Part shown: positions 1-8,166 of the stretch, piece after piece
Numbering within the stretch: the stretch's first letter is position 1
Layout of the letters: the number at the start of each line of letters is the position of its first letter
Origin: Thermomonas sp.
GTDB lineage: Bacteria; Pseudomonadota; Gammaproteobacteria; Xanthomonadales; Xanthomonadaceae
Direction: 5' to 3'
DNA length: 64,000 nucleotides
NCBI RefSeq assembly: GCF_023953935.1
Contig: NZ_JAMLIW010000005.1
Location: forward strand, 62,001-126,000
Program-made: the position numbers and the translations under genes
The notes under the pieces: generated by a model
What the model saw: the letters and a program-made list of their open reading frames with translations, nothing else
The model's database searches: none
What the model was told of the DNA's origin: nothing

Positions 1-1
1 C

Positions 2-739
2 GTCTACAACTACGACCTGCCGTTCGACGCCGAGGACTACGTGCACCGGATCGGCCGCACCGCGCGGCTGGGCGCCGAGGGTGACGCGATCAGCTTTGCC
101 TGCGAGCGCTACGCGATGAGCCTGCCCGATATCGAGGCCTACATCGACCAGAAAATTCCTTCCGAGCCCGTCACCCAGGAACTGCTGACCGCGCTGCCGC
201 GCCCGCCGCGCGTCCGTTCGGCCGCGGATGACGCCGAGGGCGAGAGCATCGGCGAGATCTTCCGGGAAGTGCACGAGGCGCGCGCCGCCGAGCAGGAAAA
301 GCGGGGCGGTGCCCGCGGTCGCGGCGGTCGCGCCGGTGGCCGCACGGACGGCCCGCGTGAGCGCGGCCCGCGCCCGCCGCGCAAGCCGCAGGTGAAGGCC
401 GACGCACCCGCACCCGCGCCCGCGCCCGCTTCCGGCAACGGCGCCGCACGACCGCAGGCGGACGCCCACGCCAAGCCGCAAGCTGCAGGCCTTGGTGAGG
501 CCGAACACAAGCGCAAGCGCCGTCGGCGCCGGCGCGGCCAGCCGGTGGACAACGGCACAGCGAGCGAGCCGACGTCGGCAGGTTCGCCCAAGGCGCCGAC
601 CGCGCCCAAGCCCGGCCCGGTGATCCCGCAGTACGTCGCCCCACGTTCCGTGCCCGGCGCCGAGAAACCCTCCTTGCTCGCGCGCATCGGCCGCGGGCTG
701 AAATCCCTGGTTCGGCGTCCACCCAACCGGCACCACTGA
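2..739 (+). CDS. rhlB: ATP-dependent RNA helicase RhlB, C-terminal part (5' end outside window)
   Basis: About 245 codons are visible, open at the left edge. The first residues read as the end of the DEAD-box helicase C-terminal RecA domain: the [20 protein letters not shown] stretch contains motif VI (HRIGRTAR), which contacts ATP and RNA. The [20 protein letters not shown] segment is what I recall of RhlB. RhlB unwinds RNA and in E. coli works with RNase E in the degradosome. After the helicase core there is a long low-complexity tail rich in Arg, Ala and Pro, with a basic [10 protein letters not shown] run near the middle, ending in a short basic stretch. Such a tail is much longer than in E. 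coli and fits xanthomonad RhlB; it probably binds RNA or partners (inference). Confidence 0.9.
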   Translation, partial: VYNYDLPFDAEDYVHRIGRTARLGAEGDAISFACERYAMSLPDIEAYIDQKIPSEPVTQELLTALPRPPRVRSAADDAEGESIGEIFREVHEARAAEQEKRGGARGRGGRAGGRTDGPRERGPRPPRKPQVKADAPAPAPAPASGNGAARPQADAHAKPQAAGLGEAEHKRKRRRRRRGQPVDNGTASEPTSAGSPKAPTAPKPGPVIPQYVAPRSVPGAEKPSLLARIGRGLKSLVRRPPNRHH

Positions 740-926
740 CCATTCCGCGCGATCGGCGGCGTCCTTGCGCCGCCAAACTTGCTGCCACGGCGGACCGGCC
801 ACCGTGAACAATCCTTCATGTTCGCGCCACCCTGGGGTGAGGGCTGCGGGCGCAACCTGTTCTGGCGATGGGGATGTCCCCACCGATGTCCACGACACCC
901 ATTCCATAACAGCCAGAGGATTCGCC

Positions 927-1145
927 ATGAACACCACCAGCAAGATCCTGTTCGCCGTCGCCCTGTCCGCCGTCGCCGGCGTTGCCATGGCCGCCACCCC
1001 GGCCACCACGCCGGCCGCGCCGGCCGCCGCCCAGGCCAAGTCGGCCGCGCCGGCGCCCAAGCACCACCGCACAACGGCACACCACGCCAAGAGCGCCAAG
1101 CCCGCAGCGGCGGCGCCGACGGCGGCGGCGCCTGCCGGCAAGTAA
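927..1145 (+). CDS. Small exported Ala/Pro/Lys/His-rich protein, Asr-like
   Basis: A 72-residue protein. The ATG at 927 was chosen because it follows an AGAGGA ribosome site (915-920) and opens a clean signal peptide (MNTTSKILFAVALSAVAG, cleavage probably after AMA). The mature part is only about 50 residues and almost entirely Ala, Pro, Lys, His and Thr, with HH and KHH pairs. This composition resembles the E. coli acid-shock protein Asr, a disordered periplasmic protein controlled by the RstBA two-component system. The resemblance is compositional, not a proven homology. A strong terminator follows at 1211, so it is probably its own transcription unit, next to an OmpR-type two-component pair. 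Confidence 0.7.
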   Translation: MNTTSKILFAVALSAVAGVAMAATPATTPAAPAAAQAKSAAPAPKHHRTTAHHAKSAKPAAAAPTAAAPAGK

Positions 1146-1210
1146 GCCACTGGCGCGCGCGGAATCGACACCTCCCCGGTCTTCCGCGCCGCGCCGTTGC
1201 GGCCTGGAGC

Positions 1211-1246
1211 ATGCCCCGCAGGGCTCACCTGCGGGGTATGCTTTTT
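1211..1246 (+). terminator. Rho-independent terminator after the Asr-like gene
   Basis: A 12-bp stem (1211-1222 with 1228-1239, one G-T wobble) closes a 5-base loop and is followed by five T (1242-1246). It separates the small exported protein from the two-component genes. Confidence 0.85.
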
Positions 1247-1353
1247 CATGCGGGCGTTCGCCGATCCCGACCCCGTCTTGCGCAGTGGTTCGCACGACGC
1301 AGCGGGGATGAAGGAATGCCAAAGACACGATCACGCCATGCCGCGGAGGATTC

Positions 1354-2031
1354 ATGCGCATCCTGCTGATCGAAGACGACGCCCAGACCGCCGCGTTCAT
1401 CGCCAAAGGGCTGCATGAGGACGGCCACGCCGTCGATCATGCCCCCGACGGCAAGCAGGGGCTGTTTCTGGCCAGCACCGAACGGTTCGACGTGATCGTG
1501 CTCGATCGCATGCTGCCGGGCCTCGATGGCCTGGCCGTGTTGCGCACCCTGCGCGGGGCGGGCAATCGGACGCCGGTGCTGCTGCTGACTGCACTTGGCG
1601 ATGTCGATCACCGCGTCGAAGGCCTGCGGGCCGGCGCCGATGATTACCTCGTCAAGCCGTTTGCATTTTCCGAACTGAGCGCGCGCATCGACGGCATCGT
1701 CCGGCGCACGCGCAGCGACGACGATGGCACCCCCATCCGCCTGCACTGCGGCAGTCTGGAACTGGACCTGTTGGCACGCGAGGCGCGGCGCGAAGGCCGC
1801 CGGATCGAACTGCAGCCGCGCGAATTCCAGCTGCTGGAATACCTGATGCGCCACGCCGGCCAGGTGGTGACGCGCACCATGCTGCTGGAAGCGGTGTGGG
1901 ACTACCACTTCGATCCGCAGACCAATGTGATCGACGTGCACATCAGCCGGCTGCGGCAGAAGATTGACCAAGGTTTCACCCGACCGCTGCTGCATACCGT
2001 GCGCGGGGCCGGCTACCGGTTGTCGGGCTGA
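1354..2031 (+). CDS. OmpR/PhoB-family response regulator
   Basis: A 225-residue protein. Residues 1-115 are a receiver domain with the acidic pair in IEDD, the phospho-acceptor D51 (VIVLDRMLPG), the conserved Thr and the Lys in YLVKPF. Residues about 125-223 form a winged-helix DNA-binding domain (LQPREFQLLEYLM, then VIDVHISRLRQKID and TVRGAGYRL). It is a standard phospho-activated transcription factor. It is followed 7 bases later by its sensor kinase, so the two are co-transcribed. The set resembles metal-responsive CopR/IrlR types, but the signal cannot be read from the sequence. A possible target is the neighbouring Asr-like gene (inference from position only). Confidence 0.93.
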   Translation: MRILLIEDDAQTAAFIAKGLHEDGHAVDHAPDGKQGLFLASTERFDVIVLDRMLPGLDGLAVLRTLRGAGNRTPVLLLTALGDVDHRVEGLRAGADDYLVKPFAFSELSARIDGIVRRTRSDDDGTPIRLHCGSLELDLLAREARREGRRIELQPREFQLLEYLMRHAGQVVTRTMLLEAVWDYHFDPQTNVIDVHISRLRQKIDQGFTRPLLHTVRGAGYRLSG

Positions 2032-2038
2032 AGTGCCG

Positions 2039-3397
2039 ATGAAGCGCCTGCTGCCTTCGACCAGCGCGCGCCTGGCGCTGGTCGTGATGGGGTCGTTCCT
2101 GATCGCGTTCGTGCTGATCGGCGGGGGCGTGTATTTCGCGGTGTCGACCTTGCTGCTCGACGACGCGCGCGGGGCGGTACACGCGGACGCCAGCGACCTC
2201 ATCGGCCTGCACCAAGCGGAGGGGCTGGCGGCGCTGCGCGCCGAACTCGAGGCCCGAATCAACGACGGCAGCGACGACCCGAACGCGGTGTATGCCTTGG
2301 TCGATGGCGCCGGCAACCCGCTGATCGGCCGCTTGCCCGACGCCGGCCGACCCGAAGGCAACCGCGGGCGCTGGGTGGAATTCAACGAACAGGCCAGCGA
2401 CGATGGCGGCAGCCTGCGCGTGATCGCGGTCGAACGCGCCCTGCCCGGCGGCGGGATCCTGCTGGTGGGCCAGGCGCTGGCGGCGCAGGACCGTCTGCTC
2501 GGCCTGATGCAGCAGGCAGCGCTGCTGGCACTGCTGGTGGCCATGGTCGCCGGTGCGCTGGTGGGCTGGCTGACCTCGCGCTGGGTCGCGCGTCGCCTGC
2601 GCAACCTCGATGCCACGGTCGGCCGGGTCGCCAACGGTGAGCTGGGCCTGCGCGCCACCCTCGACCACAGCGGCGATGCCTTCGATCAGGTCGCCGGCCG
2701 CTTCAACCGGATGCTCGACCGGATCGAAGACCTGCTTGGCGGCGTCCGCCACGCCACCGACCACATCGCCCACGACCTGCGCACGCCGCTGACGCGCCTG
2801 CACAACCGGCTGGAAGGCCTGCACCATGAAGCCACCGGCGACAGCACGAGGCTCGGGCTGGCGCGCGCCTTGGCCGACACCGACCAGATCCTGCAATCGT
2901 TCGGCGCCCTGCTGCGGCTGGCCAGAATCGAGGCACAGGCACCGGACGCGCAGGCACCGGACCTTGCGCTGCGCCCGCTGGCGGAAGACGCGGTGGAGAT
3001 GTACGCGCCGATCGCGTCGGTGCGCGGCATCCGGATCGAAACCCGCTTGCACGAAGCCGACGTCCGCGGCGACCGCGACCAGCTGTTCCAGATGCTGGTG
3101 AACCTGCTCGACAACGCGCTCAAGTACGCCCCCGCCGACAGCGTGGTGACGGTGACACTGGACACCGACGAAGGCGCGGCCCGGCTGGAAATCGCCGACC
3201 GCGGGCCGGGCATCCCGGAGGCCGAGCGCGAGCGCGTGTTCGACCGCTTCCAGCGGCTGGAAGCCCATCGCGGCACGCCCGGCGTCGGCCTAGGCCTGAG
3301 CCTGGTGCGCGCGATCGTCCACCACCACGGCGGCCGCGTCGCTCTGCTGGACAACCTGCCCGGACTGCGGGTGCGGGTGATGCTGCCATTGCCGTAA
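2039..3397 (+). CDS. Sensor histidine kinase paired with the upstream regulator
   Basis: A 452-residue membrane kinase. The reading frame is open further upstream, but ATG 2039, 7 bases after the regulator's stop, gives the natural start MKRLLPSTSARLALVVMG. It has two membrane segments (about 12-36 and 160-182) bounding a periplasmic sensor loop of roughly 125 residues, then HAMP, and a HisKA domain with phospho-acceptor H245 (HIAHDLRTPLTRL). The HATPase domain carries the N box (NLLDNALKYAP, N359), G1 (DRGPGIP) and G2 (GVGLGLSLV). All catalytic boxes are present, so it should be active. The sensor loop has no metal-binding cluster that I recognise. Confidence 0.93.
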   Translation: MKRLLPSTSARLALVVMGSFLIAFVLIGGGVYFAVSTLLLDDARGAVHADASDLIGLHQAEGLAALRAELEARINDGSDDPNAVYALVDGAGNPLIGRLPDAGRPEGNRGRWVEFNEQASDDGGSLRVIAVERALPGGGILLVGQALAAQDRLLGLMQQAALLALLVAMVAGALVGWLTSRWVARRLRNLDATVGRVANGELGLRATLDHSGDAFDQVAGRFNRMLDRIEDLLGGVRHATDHIAHDLRTPLTRLHNRLEGLHHEATGDSTRLGLARALADTDQILQSFGALLRLARIEAQAPDAQAPDLALRPLAEDAVEMYAPIASVRGIRIETRLHEADVRGDRDQLFQMLVNLLDNALKYAPADSVVTVTLDTDEGAARLEIADRGPGIPEAERERVFDRFQRLEAHRGTPGVGLGLSLVRAIVHHHGGRVALLDNLPGLRVRVMLPLP

Positions 3398-3516
3398 GTT
3401 CGGCTGCCTCGCCGCCGGCCTGCGCTATCCTGCACGATCACACTCTCGGCCCCGCACAGCGGTGGAAAGCCGATTGTGGACAGCACTGCGTATTTCGACA
3501 AAGAGGACTCGATGTC

Positions 3517-4239
3517 ATGAAAAACACCCTGCTTGCCTTGCTTCTCCTGCTGTATGCGCCGAGCGTGCTCGCGCAGGACGTGAGTAGCCCGCCTTTCATC
3601 GCAGTTCATGGTGAGGCAAAGCTGGAAGTGGTTCCTGATATCTTCCCGTTGACCGTGACCTTGCAGGAAACCAGTCTCGAAGCGACGCAAACCCAGGCGC
3701 GCATCGAGGGTCTAGCAAAGGAATTCCTGGACTTGGCCAACGCACAGGGAGTGCAGGATGCGGACATGCAGGTCGGCAATCTGGACATCTCGCCGGAAAC
3801 CGACTACGACGAGCGGACGCAGCGTCAGGTGTTCCTTGGGAATACCTACAAACGCGAACTCACGTTCCGATTCCACACGCTTGACGCACTCAGGCAATTC
3901 ATCTCGAAAGCGCCGGTTGGAAGACAGGTTCGGATGAGTACCGGCAACTTTGAATATTCGGACAAGGCGGCAGAGCAGAAAAAATTGCTGAGCGCGGCAA
4001 TTGCCGATGCACGCACGACGGCTGATGAAATGGCAAGGGGAATCGGCATGCGGATCGTGGGCGTGCAGACAATCTCCAACCAAGCGCTCAACATCAGGTA
4101 TTCGAATTCTTCGAACGCAACAATGTTGGGGGCAGTGACAGTTGCGGGTACTGCATTGCTGGCGCCTGGAATCGTCCTGATGCGAGGAACGATCATCCTG
4201 AAACAGGATGTCTATATCGTCTACCTGCTTGACAAATGA
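3517..4239 (+). CDS. Exported SIMPL-domain (DUF541) protein
   Basis: A 240-residue protein with a signal peptide ([20 protein letters not shown]). The mature part begins [16 protein letters not shown], typical of the SIMPL/DUF541 fold (residues about 25-235), found in periplasmic proteins such as E. coli YggE, linked to oxidative-stress tolerance. An AAGAGGA ribosome site lies upstream. Its base use is a little less G+C rich than its neighbours (many AAT, TTG and GCA codons), which may mean it arrived separately. The exact function is unknown. Confidence 0.85.
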   Translation: MKNTLLALLLLLYAPSVLAQDVSSPPFIAVHGEAKLEVVPDIFPLTVTLQETSLEATQTQARIEGLAKEFLDLANAQGVQDADMQVGNLDISPETDYDERTQRQVFLGNTYKRELTFRFHTLDALRQFISKAPVGRQVRMSTGNFEYSDKAAEQKKLLSAAIADARTTADEMARGIGMRIVGVQTISNQALNIRYSNSSNATMLGAVTVAGTALLAPGIVLMRGTIILKQDVYIVYLLDK

Positions 4240-4249
4240 TGGGTGCCTT

Positions 4250-4843
4250 GTGCTCTTGATGCTCGACAACTACGACAGCTTCACCTTCAACCTCGTGCAG
4301 TACCTGCAGGAGCTGGGTGCCGAGGTGCGGGTGGAACGCAACGATGCGTTGAGCGTGGATCAGATTGCCGCGCTGGCGCCGGATCGGATCGTGATTTCGC
4401 CGGGGCCGTGCACGCCGAACGAGGCCGGGGTGTCGTTGGAGGTGATTCGCCAGCTCGGCCCGCGCATCCCGATCTTCGGCGTGTGCCTGGGCTATCAGGC
4501 GCTGGGGCAGGTCTACGGCGGCCAGGTGATCCGTGCCGGTCGCATCATGCACGGCAAGACTTCACCGATTCACCACGAAGGCAAGGGCGTGTTCACCGAT
4601 CTGCCCAGCCCGTTCGAAGCCACCCGCTACCATTCGCTGGTGGTGGACAAGAACGCCGTGCCCGATTGCCTCGAAGTGACGGCCTGGACCGAAAACGACG
4701 ATGGCACGGTGGAAGAGTTGATGGGCCTGCGCCACCGCGAATTCCCGGTGGAGGGCGTGCAGTTCCATCCCGAATCCATCCTCACCCAGCATGGCCACGC
4801 GATGCTGAAGACTTTCCTGGAGCGCCGGGATTGGGGTTCGTGA
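4250..4843 (+). CDS. trpG: Anthranilate synthase glutamine amidotransferase component
   Basis: A 197-residue class I glutamine amidotransferase that supplies ammonia to TrpE in the first step of tryptophan synthesis. GTG 4250 is chosen because it gives [15 protein letters not shown], matching the family start; ATG 4259 is the alternative. The catalytic triad is visible: C79 in GVCLGYQ, then H173 and E175 in QFHPES. The HGKTSPI segment fits TrpG/PabA. trpD follows, but trpE is not adjacent, as in other xanthomonads. The last codons and the stop are formed by the start of a GATTGG repeat element, so the C-terminus (RRDWGS) may have been altered by it. Confidence 0.95.
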   Translation: MLLMLDNYDSFTFNLVQYLQELGAEVRVERNDALSVDQIAALAPDRIVISPGPCTPNEAGVSLEVIRQLGPRIPIFGVCLGYQALGQVYGGQVIRAGRIMHGKTSPIHHEGKGVFTDLPSPFEATRYHSLVVDKNAVPDCLEVTAWTENDDGTVEELMGLRHREFPVEGVQFHPESILTQHGHAMLKTFLERRDWGS

Positions 4844-4994
4844 TTGGGGATTCGTGATTGGTGATTCGTCATTCGTGATTGGCAAGAGCCAAAGCGGCCA
4901 TTTGTTCCCCAATCCCCAATACCCAATCACCAATCCCCAATACCCAATCACCAATCCCCAATACCCAATCACCAATCACCAATCACCAATCACC
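4828..4994 (+). repeat. GATTGG/CCAATC hairpin element 1 (trpG-trpD)
   Basis: The intergenic space is filled by short direct repeats. The left half repeats GATTGGGGATTCGT-like units, the core reads GGCAAGAGCC, and the right half repeats CCAATCACCAATCCC-like units. The halves are complementary, so the transcript can fold into a long hairpin. The TGA stop of trpG (4841-4843) lies inside the first GTGATTGG unit, and the right half ends 2-3 bases before the trpD ATG. Related elements lie at 41776 and 57348. Confidence 0.9.
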
Positions 4995-4996
4995 CC

Positions 4997-6031
4997 ATGC
5001 CCATCACCCCCCAAGACGCCCTGCAGCGTGTCATCGAGCACCGCGAAATCTTTTTCGACGAGATGGTCGAATTGATGCGGCAGATCATGCGCGGCGAAGT
5101 TTCGCCGACAATGACCGGCGCGATCCTGTCCGGGCTGCGGGTGAAGAAGGAAACCGTGGGCGAAATCGCCGCCGCCGCCTCGGTGCTGCGCGAATTCGCG
5201 CGCCCGGTGGCGGTGGCGGATCGTCGCCAGCTGATCGATATCGTCGGCACCGGCGGCGACGGCGCGCACACCTTCAATATCTCCACCGCTTCGATGTTCG
5301 TGGTCGCGGCGGCCGGGGCGATGGTCGCCAAGCATGGCAACCGCAGCGTGTCATCCAAATCCGGCAGCGCCGACGTGCTGGAGGCGCTGGGCGCGAAAAT
5401 CGAATTGCAGCCGGAACAGGTCGCCGACTGCATCGAACGCACCGGCATCGGCTTCATGTTCGCCCCCGTGCATCATCCGGCGATGAAGGCGGTAGCGCCG
5501 GTGCGCAAGGAAATGGGCGTGCGCACGATCTTCAATATCCTCGGTCCGCTGACCAATCCGGCGAGCGCGCCCAATACCCTGATGGGCGTGTTCCACCCGG
5601 ATCTGGTCGGCATCCAGGTGCGCGTGCTGCAAGAGTTGGGCGCCGAGCGCGCGATGGTGGTGTGGGGGCGCGACAACATGGATGAGCTCTCGCTCGGCGC
5701 CGGCACCCTGGTCGGCGAACTGCGCAATGGCAAGGTGCGCGAATACGAGCTGCACCCGGAGGATTTCGGGATCGCGATGGCGCACAGCCGCAACCTGAGG
5801 GTGGACGACGCCGACGCATCGAAGGCCATGCTGCTGGACGCGCTTGACAACCGTGACGGCCTGCCGCGCGAGATCGTTGCCTACAACGCCGGCGCGGCGC
5901 TGTACGTGGCCGGCGTGGCCGAAGACATTTCCGAAGGGATCGCGTTGGCGCGCCGGGTGCTGGCCGATGGCTCGGCACGGGCCAGGCTCGATGCCTTCGT
6001 CGCCACCACCCAGGCCCTGGCCGGCGCTTGA
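4997..6031 (+). CDS. trpD: Anthranilate phosphoribosyltransferase
   Basis: A 344-residue enzyme, the usual length, that joins anthranilate to PRPP in tryptophan synthesis. Visible landmarks are the PRPP loop [14 protein letters not shown] (from about residue 84), [21 protein letters not shown]-type residues around 111-131, and the anthranilate-site region HPAMK, followed by [14 protein letters not shown]. The ATG at 4997 directly follows the repeat element. The bases before it are C/A-rich and show no purine-rich ribosome site, so initiation may depend on coupling to trpG or on the hairpin bringing the trpG stop close to this start (inference). trpC is not downstream; the cyanophycin genes are. 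Confidence 0.95.
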   Translation: MPITPQDALQRVIEHREIFFDEMVELMRQIMRGEVSPTMTGAILSGLRVKKETVGEIAAAASVLREFARPVAVADRRQLIDIVGTGGDGAHTFNISTASMFVVAAAGAMVAKHGNRSVSSKSGSADVLEALGAKIELQPEQVADCIERTGIGFMFAPVHHPAMKAVAPVRKEMGVRTIFNILGPLTNPASAPNTLMGVFHPDLVGIQVRVLQELGAERAMVVWGRDNMDELSLGAGTLVGELRNGKVREYELHPEDFGIAMAHSRNLRVDDADASKAMLLDALDNRDGLPREIVAYNAGAALYVAGVAEDISEGIALARRVLADGSARARLDAFVATTQALAGA

Positions 6032-6062
6032 CCGGCCGACGCGCGCCGCGCAACCTGCCGCC

Positions 6063-7238
6063 ATGACCGACGCGCCCATGCTGCTGCTCAGGAATGCCGA
6101 TGTGTACGCACCGGAGTCGGTGGGCCTGCGCCATCTGCTGCTGGCGGGCGGCAAGATCGTGTGGATGGGCACGGAGGATCCCGGCCTGCCGGCCGCTCTG
6201 GGCGTACAAGCCATCGATCTGCACGGCCAGCGACTGATCCCCGGCTTCATCGACGCGCATGTGCATGTCAGCGGTGGCGGCGGCGAGGCCGGTTTCGCCA
6301 CCCGCGTGCCGGCGCCGCTGCTGTCGCGCTACACCATGGCCGGGGTCACCAGCGTCATCGGCCTGCTCGGCACCGACACCGTCACCCGCAGCACCGAGGA
6401 ATTGCTCTCGCACGTCTACGGCCTGCGCGAACAGGGCCTGAACGCGTGGGCCTGGCTGGGCGGCTACCACCTGCCGATCCGCACGCTGACCGGCAGCGTG
6501 CGCGGCGATATTGCCTTGCTCGAACCGATGCTCGGGATCGGCGAGCTGGCGATCAGCGATCACCGTTCCAGCCAGCCGACGCTGGACGAACTGCTGCGCA
6601 CCGCCGCCGAAGCGCACGTCGCCGGCTTGATGAGCGGCAAGGCCGGCATCGTGCACCTGCATCTGGGCGACGGCAGGCGCGGCCTAGAACTGGTGCGTCA
6701 GGCGCTCGTTGTCAGCGAACTGCCGGCGCGGGTATTCCAGCCCACCCACGTCAATCGCCGCAAGGCCTTGTTCGAGGAGGCGATCGAACTGGCGCGGCGC
6801 GGCTGCCATATCGACATCACCGCCTTCCCGGTGGAAGACGGCGAGGATGCCTGGCCGGCCAGCGTGGCGCTGCGCCGTTATCTGGACAGCGGCGCGCCGC
6901 CGCAGCGGGTCAGTATCAGTTCCGATGCCGGCGGCTGCCTGCCCTGTTTCGATGGCGAGGGCCGCGTGTGCGGGATGGACGTGGGGCAGTCCGGCAGCCT
7001 GATCCAGACCCTGCGCGAGGTGCTTGCCGACGGGCTGGCACTGGAGCGTGCGCTGCCCGCCTTCACCTGCAACGTGGCCGAGCTGCTGCGGCTGCCGGGC
7101 AAGGGGCGGATTGCGGTCGGCGCGGATGCGGATCTGGTCGCGCTGGACGCGGAAGGCGCCATCGATGCGGTGTGGGCGCGCGGGACGGCACAGGTGCAAG
7201 GCGGTCGCGCGCTGCGGCATGGTACGTTCGAACACTGA
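6063..7238 (+). CDS. iadA: Isoaspartyl (beta-aspartyl) dipeptidase
   Basis: A 391-residue amidohydrolase-superfamily enzyme. Its likely role is to split beta-Asp-Arg, the product of cyanophycinase, into Asp and Arg; cyanophycinase is the next gene. The metal-binding HxH is H66/H68 (DAHVHV). The ISDHRS, QPTHVNRR and SSDAGG stretches match the E. coli IadA metal and substrate motifs as I remember them. One clear oddity: where E. coli IadA has the carboxylated metal-bridging Lys162, this protein has Glu161 (GELAISDHRS). A Glu could bridge the metals without CO2 modification (inference). It starts 31 bases after trpD, so it may be read through from the trp genes. Confidence 0.9.
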   Translation: MTDAPMLLLRNADVYAPESVGLRHLLLAGGKIVWMGTEDPGLPAALGVQAIDLHGQRLIPGFIDAHVHVSGGGGEAGFATRVPAPLLSRYTMAGVTSVIGLLGTDTVTRSTEELLSHVYGLREQGLNAWAWLGGYHLPIRTLTGSVRGDIALLEPMLGIGELAISDHRSSQPTLDELLRTAAEAHVAGLMSGKAGIVHLHLGDGRRGLELVRQALVVSELPARVFQPTHVNRRKALFEEAIELARRGCHIDITAFPVEDGEDAWPASVALRRYLDSGAPPQRVSISSDAGGCLPCFDGEGRVCGMDVGQSGSLIQTLREVLADGLALERALPAFTCNVAELLRLPGKGRIAVGADADLVALDAEGAIDAVWARGTAQVQGGRALRHGTFEH

Positions 7239-7281
7239 ATCGGATTTGTTTGACTGCAACCAGACGAGGAAACTGCAAGCA

Positions 7282-8124
7282 ATGTGTCCCAGCAAGGTGG
7301 CCGACGGCGAGACGCGCGGCTGGATCGTCCCGATTGGCGGGGCGGAAGACAAGCAAGCCCATCCCGACGTGCTGTCACGTTTCGTTGCCCTGTGCGGCGG
7401 CAAGGACGCGCGCATCGTGGTGATCCCTACCGCCAGTCGAATGGTTGAAACCGGGGCGCAGTACCAACGCCTGTTTCCGACGCTGGGTGCCGGCCACGTG
7501 GATGTGCTGGATTTCGACACCCGCCGCGACGCGAGCGAGAAAAACCGGCTGCAGACGCTGGAGCAGGCCACCGGCGTGTTCTTCACCGGCGGCAACCAGC
7601 TGCGCCTGTCCACCCTGCTCGGCGGCACCCCGGTCGCCAAACTCATCCGCATCATGAGCGCGCGCGGGGTGACCGTCGGCGGCACCAGCGCCGGCGCCAG
7701 CATCCTGTCCGAGCACATGATCGCGTTTGGCAGCGAAGGTGCTTCGCCGCGCGCCAGCAGCGTGCGGCTGGCGCCGGGCCTGGGCCTGACCAACCGCTTC
7801 ATCATCGACCAGCATTTCCGCCAGCGCGACCGCCTCGGCCGGCTGACCGCGGCGCTGGCCTACAACCCGTTTGCGGTCGGCATCGGGCTGGACGAGGACA
7901 CCGCCGCCTTCATTGCACCCGACAACACGCTGGAAGTGGAAGGCAGCGGCGCAATTACCGTCGTCGACGCCAGCTCGATGAGCTATTCGTCGATGTCGGA
8001 AATCGACCAGAATGACGCGGTGTGCATGCTGGGCCTGACCGTGCATATCCTGACCAAGGGCGCCAGCTTCAACCTGAGCACGCGCAAAGCGAGCGCCGGC
8101 GATCTGGCGCACCACAAGGACTGA
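7282..8124 (+). CDS. cphB: Cyanophycinase
   Basis: A 280-residue serine peptidase of family S51 that cuts the Asp/Arg polymer cyanophycin into beta-Asp-Arg dipeptides in the cytoplasm. The nucleophile is S136 in GGTSAGASI. The N-terminus WIVPIGGAEDK and the HFRQRDRLGRL and GIGLDEDTA segments are typical of the family. ATG 7282 follows a GACGAGGA ribosome site. It lies 43 bases after iadA and 42 bases before cphA, so these genes look like one operon for making and using the storage polymer. No signal peptide, unlike the exported cyanophycinases of some polymer-degrading bacteria. Confidence 0.93.
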   Translation: MCPSKVADGETRGWIVPIGGAEDKQAHPDVLSRFVALCGGKDARIVVIPTASRMVETGAQYQRLFPTLGAGHVDVLDFDTRRDASEKNRLQTLEQATGVFFTGGNQLRLSTLLGGTPVAKLIRIMSARGVTVGGTSAGASILSEHMIAFGSEGASPRASSVRLAPGLGLTNRFIIDQHFRQRDRLGRLTAALAYNPFAVGIGLDEDTAAFIAPDNTLEVEGSGAITVVDASSMSYSSMSEIDQNDAVCMLGLTVHILTKGASFNLSTRKASAGDLAHHKD

Positions 8125-8166
8125 AGCAGCGGTATCTCAATATCGACACAGGGGCGGGAGGGCGCG

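Noticed and set aside
779-1369. Overlapping ~200-codon frames around the Asr-like gene on both strands
   Set aside because: Arg/Pro-rich shadow translations; the signal-peptide frame with a ribosome site is the plausible gene.
4879-5685. 268-codon plus frame overlapping the GATTGG element and trpD
   Set aside because: Encodes the repeat as peptide repeats, then an Arg-rich shadow of trpD; trpD is well supported in another frame.
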